A stretch of 64,000 nucleotides of DNA from Datnioides undecimradiatus. Lineage: Eukaryota; Chordata; Actinopteri; Lobotiformes; Datnioididae. The notes under the pieces are model-generated. The model was given only the letters and a program-made list of their open reading frames with translations, did no database searches and was not told where the DNA came from. The translations under genes were made by a program, and so were the position numbers. Shown here one piece after another: positions 51,240 to 61,200 of this stretch; the first letter of the stretch is position 1, and each line of letters starts with the position of its first letter. The stretch is from NCBI GenBank assembly GCA_008933995.1, contig WARS01000011.1, positions 12,491,516 to 12,555,515 of the forward strand, written 5' to 3'.

Positions 51240-51600
51240 TTGTAATTTATATGTAGTAGACTTTAAAATTGTAATAAGTTATAATTACTAGTTATCTCAT
51301 TAAATGAGTAATCAAATTACTTTACTGATAAGTGATAATTTGTTACTTCAATTACTAATTCTTTGTTACTTTTTAAATGTCTGCTTTGAATTGCTGCCGT
51401 TGATAATGCACCAACACACTTTATTTTAGCTGGCCGACATGTATTCTCACCAGTGGCAGCATGTTTTCTTTTTTCAATCAGTGTTAGAATTTCAATGTGA
51501 AGGCATATACAGGGTAATTGCACCCCGCCCAACAGCTAAAAATAACACGCAGTAGGCTACTATGGGTTAGATAATTGAGACTGACTTCTTTTTTCACATG
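51240..51600. repeat. Teleost DNA-transposon-like repeat (TAATTACTTTACT-rich)
   Basis: Contains gagtaatcaaattactttactgataagt, tgttacttcaattac and tgttactttttaaatg, words typical of a common fish element rich in 'agtaactaattactttt'. The later part includes gctggccgacatg. No transposase frame is visible. Confidence 0.45.
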
Positions 51601-51744
51601 CATGGTCACTTCTGCTGAGTTTAGACAATGCTATTCATTCTGTTTCACCTTGCGCATGTTGTCAGGCACACCCGTCCACCACAAACCCCAGGCACTGTAC
51701 ATTCTGTGTCACAGAGGGACCCAGACCACAACAGTTTAAGATTA

Positions 51745-51970
51745 AGCTGGGATTAGGCCGGGAGCCTGGCTGCTCTTCAACCTACATAAGTTCCCTCACG
51801 CTCCAACAATGCTCCTCTGCACCCTGTACTGGCCACCAGTGGCAGCTCAAGTATGATTCAAGACACTGGTATTTGCCTACTATGCTGCTGATGGCCCAGG
51901 CCCACTCTACACCCCTAGATGCTTCTTTGCTGTCTACCGACTTACTACGAGCCACCCACAGACCTCAGGA
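51745..51970 (+). mobile_element. Degraded LINE 3' fragment (RT C-terminal region)
   Basis: From about 51819 the plus strand translates as CTLYWPPVAAQV-stop-FKTLVFAYYAADGPGPLYTP. This matches the conserved 'LHWLPVAARIRFKTLVLAYxAAxGxGPxY' segment near the C-terminus of reverse transcriptase in fish non-LTR retrotransposons of the CR1/L2/Rex1 kind. One in-frame stop follows the V, and the frame decays after TP, so this is an old 5'-truncated copy. It is followed at 52001 by an ATAC tetramer tract. Confidence 0.65.
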
Positions 51971-52000
51971 CAACAGAAACTTTACATACATACCCTGTTT

Positions 52001-52031
52001 CATACATACATACATACATACATACATACAA
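52001..52031. repeat. (ATAC)n microsatellite
   Basis: About seven CATA tetramers, just 3' of the LINE fragment. Confidence 0.95.
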
Positions 52032-52496
52032 CATATGTTCAATGGTAAATTCAAATCAGAACTTGAAAAATAAGATGTATATATTTTTTAGTGCAAACTC
52101 AAGGCCATAACTACAGTACAGCAACATTTACCGTAAGGAACGCTGTTGAAGTTGCATACTATAAGGACTTAAGCTCTTTAAGAAGTCTCACTGGTGAGTT
52201 AATGCAGTTAGATTAATTAAAAGTGCTTAATTAAGGCAATGAGGAGCTGGAGGGTGGCTGTGGACTGGTTGAGAGGAACAGCAGAGGAGGACTGAGATAA
52301 CCTCTGACCCCGCTCTGCAGTCTCAACAGATTGGTCCATGTAGCTGACCTCGTAGAACAACTGGGGAGGACGCACACTATTTCTGAAAAGTTACTGCCTT
52401 CATTTCATCCATAAAGTGTTTCTTATTGTACTTTCTTTCGCTTTGCTGTTCTCACAGCACTGTAGAGCAGATGCTGGACATTGTCTCGTTGAAAAA

Positions 52497-52551
52497 TATG
52501 TTGTAACAGATGTTGTAACAGATGTTACAACATAACAAATGTTACAACATA
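52497..52551. repeat. Inverted repeat with internal direct repeats
   Basis: The left arm holds two copies of gatgttgtaaca-like sequence (tatgttgtaaca, gatgttgtaaca). The right arm holds their complements (tgttacaacata twice, separated by acaaa). It can form a hairpin with a stem of at least 12 bp in two registers. Confidence 0.75.
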
Positions 52552-53349
52552 CCTAGCTCTTGTGAAGCCGCTGTCACATGTTCCATTTCACTTTATTTCA
52601 TTTTCTAATGTTGTGCTGTCCCATGGGCAGCAGTGTTAGCGAGGTGCTGCTCACAGCATTACCATGGACTCGATACGTGGACAATAGTTGCATTCTCCTC
52701 TGAGCCACTGTGATGACTCAGTACTTTAAGGAGTGCAAGGTTTTGGGAGAGGTTTGTTGCTCTATGTAAGATCCATTGATGAAAAAAGAAGAAAAACTCA
52801 AACACATGATCTCATCAGGCGTAAGTATACTCCATGGAGAATGAATTTCGAAAGACCATGAACAACCATTTATGGGAGAAAAGAGTTGCATCTTTTGTTT
52901 CAGACTGGACAAAATAGAGAGTGCTCTGTGTAATTTCTCTAAACTCAGACTCTAAGTAACTGTATTTGAATCACTTCAAGGCTATGTAGTCCTGTCTCTT
53001 TTATAGTTATTTTTATAGCTTGCAGTTATTAGTAAGTTCATATAAATCAGACTGGCTGACACAATAGTAATCCACAAAGTGAGTGAAGCTCCCCCTTAAT
53101 GTTGCATAATATTTGCCTTTTTGTCCAGCCTTCTTGGATGTCTGGACTGCTATGTGGATAAACATGCTGACTGTAGCTGGTCTCGGTGCAGCAGCTGGCC
53201 TGGCAGGTGAATTAATTCACTTGAGCCGAATATATATCTTTGTAAGTACCAAAGCAGAGGGAAACAAGAAATCGGCAGGTATGCAGTGCATGGTACACAT
53301 GCATTTTGCTTCTGCGACCGTGATATGTTTCCGTAAATGTGCATATGGA

Positions 53350-53415
53350 TGTGTGTGTGTGTGTGTGTGTGTGTGCGTGAGAGAGAGAGCGAGAGAGAAA
53401 GAGAGAGAGAGAGAT
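53350..53415. repeat. (TG)n(GA)n compound microsatellite
   Basis: TG run followed by a GA run, intergenic upstream of reln. Confidence 0.95.
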
Positions 53416-53670
53416 CCAGGGTTTAGACTGTGAAAGCATCTGGCCATGCCGGCCTGGCTGTGTGCTCCTGCTGTGGGTCAGTCAGGCTGTTTGGACATGA
53501 AGCGGCTGTGAGTGTGTGTGCAGCTCGCTGGCTTGGGAGTGTTTATGTCTGTAATAGGCACTTAACCACACAAACCCAGCAGGCAGCTAAAGAGTAAAGC
53601 CAGAGGAGATGCTCAGTGGTGTTAACAGCAAAGTTCTTTAAGTTCTCTCCATTGTGATAATTTGTTTAAT

Positions 53671-53691
53671 GGGGTGGGGGGTGGGGGGGGG
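53671..53691 (+). other. G-rich run with G-quadruplex potential
   Basis: Three G-blocks of 4, 6 and 9 residues separated by single T, i.e. GGGGTGGGGGGTGGGGGGGGG. The last block can supply two tetrad strands. It lies about 1 kb upstream of the putative reln start site. Confidence 0.6.
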
Positions 53692-53799
53692 CATGGTTGT
53701 ATCACTTATACACAGAGAGGAGACGAGTCAAGGAAGAGAGAGAGAGAAATGGAGTATGTGGCTGAAAGTGTTAAGATCTAGATTCATGTTGTTTGTGTT

Positions 53800-54660
53800 T
53801 ATTCCCAGATGGAAAAAGAGAGAACGAGATGAAGGGGGGTGGACATGGTGTTAGAGAAGTACTTATCCATCATTTGGTGAGCAAGAGCAGAGACCGGTGC
53901 AGGAGAGAAAGCAGCATTATGGCTTGTGTCTGCATCGAAGTGGTGGGTTAATCTAGAGCAAAGAGGCGGCACACGCTGCTCTGACAGGGAGAAAAAAGTT
54001 GGAGAATTCTGTGGAAAAGAAGGTTCTGATGGAAAACCCATGAAAAAAGCAACAGCGGAGAAGAAGAAAAACAAATTTGAACGCTGTTTAGGACGAGAGG
54101 AGAGACAGAGAGGTATGGGGTTGGAAAAAGAGGGAGAGGGAGATCGAAAGAGGGGAGGGGGACTATGTGGGAGAGCAGCAGAGAGACACAGGGAAGGAGA
54201 GGGAGGTGAAGAGAGCGGAAGAGGGAGGGAAAAAGGAGGTGTGATAGTGGGTGGGAGAGGAGGAGACAGTCTGGTGGATGGGCAAAAAGACAAAGGAAAG
54301 AGAGGAGAGTGAAAGGGATATGTCAGTGGGCTGGTTAGGGATGAAGAAACTAACAGATGCATAGAGATAAGACAGCCAAGGTCTCTGGAGGGGGATACAA
54401 GAGTACAATGTGGAGTAACACAGTGGTTTATGAGAGGTAAAGAGAAGGAGAGAAGAGGGGGGAGGAAGAGATTAAGGAAAAAGGCAGAGTGATAGACTGG
54501 CAGAGAAGAGGGAGGAGAGAAGAGCTGGATGAGAGAGAGGAGGGAGGCCGTCTCGTAGAGCGCATACAGCACGCGTGGAGCTGGTGTTAGAGCGAAAGAG
54601 AGACAGAGAGAGGGAGGGAGGGAGGGTGGGAGGAGAGAGGGAAACAGAGGGAGGGGGTGA
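53800..54660 (+). repeat. Long purine-rich (GA) block upstream of reln
   Basis: For roughly 0.85 kb the plus strand is dominated by G and A, with many GGGAGG, GAGAGA and GGGAGGGAGGGAGGG units. The complementary strand therefore has a 257-codon frame free of stops, which is a composition effect and not a gene. Such polypurine mirror-rich DNA can form triplex (H-DNA) structures. Confidence 0.7.
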
Positions 54661-54985
54661 GGTATTTAAACGCTGGAGCAGGACAGCACAGGCGAAGCTC
54701 TGAACTCCCCGAGAGTGAAGGTAGGACAGGGAGAGGAGGCAGAAGAACAGAGCTCTGTAGTTTTCCTGACGGCCAAGCCCACACACTCAAACACATAAAT
54801 ATTGCACATACAAACACACATAGACGCGCACACTCTCACGCACGCACTTTTGGACTTTCGACTCATCTGTGGACTCCAAAAGCGGTCCTCTGGAACTCTA
54901 CCTGTGCCTTCCTCGCTCCCACTCATCACTCTTCTCACCTCTTCGCCCATCTCCACTCCCACAGTCCCTCGCTTGGTGAGGGCAG
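54661..54985 (+). promoter_or_regulatory. reln: reln core promoter and 5' UTR
   Basis: A TATA-like TATTTAAA at 54663-54670 would place transcription start near 54690-54700. The following ~290 nt contain no ATG until the reelin start codon, as expected of a 5' UTR, and include a CA-rich stretch at 54779-54840. A GTGAAGGTAGG donor-like site near 54720 leaves open a spliced leader. Confidence 0.5.
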
Positions 54986-55235
54986 ATGGCCATGGTGCGG
55001 GCCTCTCTTGGGGGTGCCTTAGGCTGTGCCCTGCTGGCCCTAGTCCTGGGGAGCAGCATGGATTTCGGGGCGCCCCCTGCAAGCTTCTACCCCCGTTTCA
55101 ACCCCTTCTTCTTCCTGTGCACCCACCACGGGGAACTGGAAGGAGCTGGGGTGGCAGAAGGTGGCGGAGAGGTGCTACTCACCCTCCAAATTACGGGCAA
55201 CCCCACTGCCTACACCCCAGGACAAGAGTACCAAG
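54986..55235 (+). CDS. reln: reln (reelin) exon 1: signal peptide and start of reelin domain
   Basis: Reelin is a large secreted matrix glycoprotein that binds VLDLR/ApoER2 and triggers Dab1 phosphorylation to position migrating neurons. This exon encodes 83 residues plus one base. Residues 1 to about 25 are a hydrophobic signal peptide ([16 protein letters not shown]). Then comes the reelin domain start, [19 protein letters not shown], nearly identical to human [19 protein letters not shown], and [14 protein letters not shown], compared with human IAGNPTYYVPGQEY. It ends CAAG|GTGAGC in phase 1, as the human exon should, since the next residue there is V (G|TG). Of two in-frame ATGs (54986, 54992) the second has the better Kozak context. 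The remaining roughly 3,400 residues lie beyond the window. Confidence 0.95.
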
Positions 55236-58200
55236 GTGAGCGCACCTCCTACAGTGTGCACTTTCTTCTTTGCTGCATGTCAAAGAGAATGGGATCTATT
55301 GTTACCAAAATTTAACCACATAAAAAAGAAATATGTTGAATTGATCTGATTGTAAATTTCTCAGGTTGTGAAAATCAATTGATCTTGTATTATTTTAAAG
55401 TAGTTTTTCTTCTTGTGAAAGATTTTCGCTTTGAAATTGTGGCCATTTCAATGCTGTGCTAAAATGGTAAGAGATACATTTTACACAAAGACGTAAAAAA
55501 CAACTTGATGATCAAGAAATCTTCGCGCGCACACGTGTGTACACTGAATAATTTTCTTGCAGGTGTTTTGATTCACACATGATGTTCAGCTGTGGTGCGT
55601 GCATATGGGAGTGTGCAGCTTGTGTGGGGTGGCTGTTGTTGGAAGTCGGCATTTATGTAACTGTAATAAGTAGTGATGCTGAGTGGGACTCCTGTTCAGC
55701 GCCGTGAGCAGCTTTGGTGTTTTACTGAGCTGTGATCCTGATGCTCCATGTGTAGGTGGCTTCTCCACAGGACTAACAGTGAGATCCCTCCAACTGAATG
55801 AGAGACAGAGAGTGTGAAAACTGTTAGTGAGAATGGACAAATGGAGCACCATAGAAAGAGATGCTCCGACTGATAGAAATAAAATTTAGCGAAATCGCTA
55901 AACCATGTCTGTAACAGGAGAGAGATTAATGTTCCTTTTCCCACACTGATGTTCTGGCACCTGGTCCTGGAAAAAAAGATCCCCCCTGACCTCACAAACT
56001 GTGTCATCACTGCTCAGTCACTCAATCTCGCCCCTCACTTAACACTGGGGACAGTGACCCGCACAGGCCACCACAGACCAACTAAGGTCACATTCCCATG
56101 CAGCTATTCTCTTCTCTAAGAGATGAATGTATACACTGAATGTATGCATTTTATGTATATTACTGATCCTATCTAACTTCCTAAACACACACATTTTGTA
56201 TACATTGCCCATATCTTTTCCTAAACCTGTCTTTGTTGTATTTTATCCAATTCGATATGGCAAACAGTGTATTTATTACATTGTTCTTGCGCTGCTGACA
56301 ACTGTATTCCATTATCATGGCAAATAAACCTCTTGATTTCAAAATGGATATGCGCCGCAGACTTTGTGTAATTGTATACAGAAAGAAAAGGATATGAGAC
56401 GGCCGGGAAAACAGAGCAGGAAAGGAGAGGAGTCTAGAAGAAGCAGTATTATCCTCTGTCTGAAAATAACAGTCCGGATCAACCCTTCAGTCAAGCACCT
56501 TTTAACTGGGGCCGGGCTTGTAGGGAGAGCGGGTGGGAAGAGATTTGAATAACTAGCTGGTGGAAGGGAGGGATAGAGCGCACGGAGAGGTTTAAATAAT
56601 TAGCATTAGAAATGTGGTGGACTGGGAGGAGGGAGAGATTTAAATAGGGCCACGGCTGGGATCGGATGGAGTAGGGGGAGATTTAAATGACGATGAGAGG
56701 ATTGAGCAGATAAGATACCAGCAGCGGGGTTTGCACAGAAAAATGACAGGGTTCCAAGCTGCTCACTTTTTTGGCACATGATGGCAGCTCATTGTTAAAT
56801 TTCTGGGGTTTTGACTGAGTTTGTATGGGGATGGAAGGATAAATGGCAAGTGAGCAAGTGCAACGTGGCTGCCTGTGTGCTTACTGTAGTTGTGCAATCA
56901 GGAGCAATCCTAGTCTCGGTCTCTTTCTCATCTCTCTCTTGCGCATCTTTATAAAGCATGATCCATACATGTTCTCTCATTGTCACTGCCAGGCTCAATA
57001 TGGCAGGACTCAGGTGGTTCGAAGGCCACATGAACAGGTGTTGGACTGAGAGTGGACATGTGCTCTGCTGTCCTCTGCTCTGCTGAAAGCAGAATGAGTA
57101 AAAAAGATAAGAAAGAAGCCGGATCAGATCTGGTGATGTTGAAGAAAGGGCAAGGGAAGAGTTTGTGACATTTTTTGTCCATTTCTGCAAAAGAGCATCT
57201 ATATTTCAGTATGCTTTTATTTGGTTTTAGTTGTCTTTGTCTTACTGCTCTTATGTGCTCTTTGGGCTCTAGTTTTGGATTACATTTGGTTTAATCTTCT
57301 AAAAGCAACGTGTGATCTAACCACTGAAAGAGCTGCATGTGGAAATGGTGGGCGGAAGGCATTAGAAATGCTGGCCATGTTGTTGTTGAAGGGCTGTAGA
57401 AAAGAAAACTGAAGAAAGAGCGCAAAGGAGAGAGGTGGTTAGCGGAGGGAGGGGAAGTTAGAAAAAGAGAAGAGAAAGATGACCCCATATAAAAGAGACA
57501 GGAGGCGAGAGACTCAAAGACCCACCTCAGTACACGGCGAAGAGCAAGAGGAAGATTCTGTGTGGCCGATTTGTCGTACAGTAATTGGGTTTCTGACCTT
57601 CTGCCTCTCTGTTGCTTTCGAGTGATAAGACCATGTGTGGGCAGCATACTTTGTGTGTGTGTTGTAGATGAGATTACTGTGTTTAGCTTTCAGAATGAAA
57701 TGACCAAGAGAGGTTGTGTTACTCCCTGCGTGAAATGTTTGAGAGGGCGGGTGTATTGGCAGGGTCACAGTGGACAAAATGGAAACAGAAATACTGTAGA
57801 GACACTCTGAACTGCTGGGAAACAAAAGTAGGAGAAATGAAAAGATTTGTGCGAGTGCATTCAGACTCTAGGGTCAATCCTTGCACCAGACAAATGGAGA
57901 CCAAGTGTCACTCATACACACATACTCATATACTGCCCACATACTGCCTTATCTTTCAGAAGAGAGAGGGAAGCAAAAAGAAGTAAGGTCACGCTGGGAT
58001 TTGAGCCTGTCCTCTAAATAATCAAACGACCCTTTTGAACCACTTTTACAGGAACACTCAGGAAGCAGTTCTTTATTTCTGTCAAGCTTTTTTTTTTAAT
58101 GTTGTCTCTGACCTCTTCTAACACTGCCATGGGAATGTGAGATGTTCTCCATACAGCAACCGCATGTTTATAGGAATCAACATCAGAATACAAAGCCCAG

Positions 58201-61200
58201 AGCCCTGTTTCTAAACACAGTCAATCAGAGACTGCTGTTTTTCATTCTTGTTGGTTCTTGTCTCCCTGCTTTGGAAACATTACATGTTCATTTTCACAGA
58301 TGAACAACAAGGGATGGTGACAGTGAGAGCAGAGGGAGAACAGGAAGAGGCAAAAATTCCTCCAAACAGACTGTTTTAGTATCGGAAAACATGGTCTTTC
58401 CAGCAAAGCACATTGGATTCAAATCATGAATAGTGGGGGACATCATTCTCCTGTGTTGTGCAGTATGATTAGAAAGCACAATAGAAAAGATTGGTGAGGG
58501 AATTAAAAGGCAATGCGGTGTCCTCTACAAGTCAGTAGAGAATAGCGAGAAAAATGGAGGTGCATGAGCAGAAATGGGGCCAGTGAGATTGATTGAGTGC
58601 CTTTGTGTGTCGAGGAATTTGTACCATTTTTTCTGCTGATTTCATCCCAGCTTGTAATGATACTTGTGCATTAGTGATGAAAGCTACAGTTGAGTTTTCA
58701 TGACAGCAGTTTGAAGCATTTTTGCTTGTGCAGACAGTGTAATTTCTGGTTTCAATTTTATGTTTATGTTATTTAAAAAGCCTGAGTGAGTGCTTGTATT
58801 TAGTTTGTGCACTTGCATGTAGTGTAGGGTTTTTGTGTGTGTTTCTATATGCAGGGTTGTTGATGTCAGTGTAGAGCACTGAATGAGCCACTCACACAAG
58901 CCCCTGCTGAGGCATGCATGTTCAGGTAGGCAGCATGGCTCTCACTCTCACTATATTCATTGTTCCTACACACTATTGAAAACCAAACAATATTCAATGG
59001 GATTCAGCAGTCTATCTCCACCATGAGGCCACAATAGAAAAACAAGATTTAGACACAGTGGTGCAAGGGAAAGTGACGGGGTAAAACAAGAGAGGCTGCA
59101 CAGAGAACTAGTTGATAGTACAGGCTGAAATGACCATTGCTAATCTGTCAATGGTCTCTACAGAAGTTCCCATCCCATGGACCTTTTCATGTGCAAATGA
59201 TTGAAGAGGCCTGAGAAACAATCAACATTTCAAGGAGATTTGGACGTTGCCGCTAAATGACTTTCTTAATGGGAACTTGGAGATAAATTCATCCCCACAA
59301 AATGCCATCAGCTCTTTCCATGATAACCTATCAGATAAGGCAATGTGAATTACTTCAGCAGCTCTCCTGCCAACCAACAGAAACAACTCAGTGCGCTTTG
59401 CAATGGGAAAGAGGCCATTATCTATCTGCAAAGTTGATTACTCGTCGTGGTTGTGGGAGGTTTTTTTTTTCTGTGAGTGTGGTGTGGACTGATGTCTGTT
59501 GAACAACAAGTCAGTCGTGTTGAAGTGAAGGTCACAGACACGAGGCCTCGGCAAGGCTCTGGAAAAGTTGATCTTATCTTACCGTATACCTGCTCATATC
59601 AGTTAAACCACAGCAAGACATCATGGAAACACAGGACCCCCAGCTGTCTTGCCAAAATGGTATCAATCTGCTGTGACTTCAGTAGCACGTCGGATGTCAA
59701 TGCCTTCTGCAGCACTTAACCTCTGAGGCGACTGTTAAGGGTCTGTTTTCTGACCTCTGACCGCTTCTTGTCATTGTTGCATTGCTTGGAGCTCTGTTCC
59801 TATGGACTGATTAGATCTGGCTTGTGTCCCTACTCTCCCTGTCCACCAGTCTCCTTCTCCAAACGTCTCTGTTCAGCTTTACTGTAACATTTTATATTTA
59901 TCTATTTAAAAGACCAAGAAAACTCTTAAGTATTTCTTATGGTACAGTAAGCATTGGTCAACCAACCATCAAAAGACTGGCCTAGTTTTCTTGCAGACAT
60001 TCAGTTAGAGGAACAGGGACGCTAAAAAAGAAGGTAAGAGTGAGGAAATGGTGGAGGGGATAGGGGCTAATGGTTTAATAGGACTCTCCTGTGAGAAAAG
60101 GAAAAGCAACATGCAGATAGCGCTCACACTTTCAAGTGGTCCAAACCCATGCATTCATTAGCTTCCCAGCTCTTCAGCCTCTCTGCCTCCTGCTGCTTTG
60201 TCTGAATAGGTCACTTCACTGAGCAGAGAGAAGTGTGTCAAGTGTATTACTGTTTGTATGGGCTCACTGGGTGTGTTTGGGTGTTCTGTCTTTGTAGACA
60301 TTGAATGATGAACCATTTAAAGAGCATTGTATTCCCTGAGATATGCCAGTTTCCTTTATATGGAGGAGCAGATGGGCGAGAAATGAGAATGGATATTCAT
60401 TGGGAATCTTCCCTTTGTCACACATGCACGCTTGGCCATGCACGCAGCACTCAGCTCTTAGTGGGTGATCCATCATGACATAGAGACAGGTCAGATGTTC
60501 CACTGGCTAAACACAAATGTCCTGATCAGCAGGCTATTACAATTCTTTGTGTCAATATTAAAACAGGATATGACATGATAATGTGAATAGGAGGTCATTG
60601 TTTTATTCCCGTCAGGTGCTAAATGGCTGTGTCAAGTTGTTTTCACAGGAAAATACTATAGCCATTATAACATGCAGTTCAAACCTAAACCAATGTAGTG
60701 GTACTACAGCAAACTTATCTGCCTTAGTGTTCTCTCACAACAAGGCAGTGAGATTCTGTAGCTCGGGAGAATTTGAAGCCCTGATAGTCGAGATGGCTCA
60801 GATGCCACCTATACTCTACATTTCTGGAAAATTGATTTACTGCATCAGAGCACGGAGAATCGCCTCAGATAACAGTGACATTGTTAGCTTTTGCCAGGCC
60901 GGTGCTTGAATGCTGTCAGCATGGTGCCAGGTGTGGTGGAAAAAGCTAAAAATGAAGGCAGTGAGTGGATCCCTGCCAGGCAGAGGTGTGTGCCTGCGCC
61001 AGTCTTATCTGGGCAAGCGGCAAGAAGCTCCTACATTTTTTATTTTCAATTTCCTCAACGGATTCATTTTCCAGCCAAAACAAGAAAGCTCTTAACAAGC
61101 AAATGTGAGTTGTGTTTTCAGTAACTTTCATGAGTGGGCAGACGAGTGGGCGTAAGTATTTTCAAGATGTTGGAGTGTGTGCTTGCCTTTTGGGGGTTTG

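Larger units (their letters stand above)
41501..53640. other. Intergenic region lhfpl3-reln, distal part
   Basis: No supported coding exon. Contents: a purine-rich tract (41540-42070), a weak exon-like ORF at 45303-45436, a MITE-like end fragment (46875-46930), TG microsatellite (48241-48294), CTCF-like site (50903-50917), a DNA-transposon-like repeat (51240-51600), a LINE 3' fragment (51745-51970) followed by an ATAC tract, an inverted repeat (52497-52551), and a TG/GA microsatellite (53350-53415). Confidence 0.5.

Noticed and set aside
53799-54572. 257-codon minus-strand open frame
   Set aside because: It is the complement of the purine-rich block. The product is Ser/Pro/Leu low-complexity, and stops are absent because of composition.
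54802-55239. Overlapping ORF in the reln leader, possible uORF
   Set aside because: It begins at TTG, not ATG; the leader has no ATG upstream of reelin.
60583-60909. Possible reln exon in intron 1
   Set aside because: The translated product has no similarity to the reelin domain that should follow.
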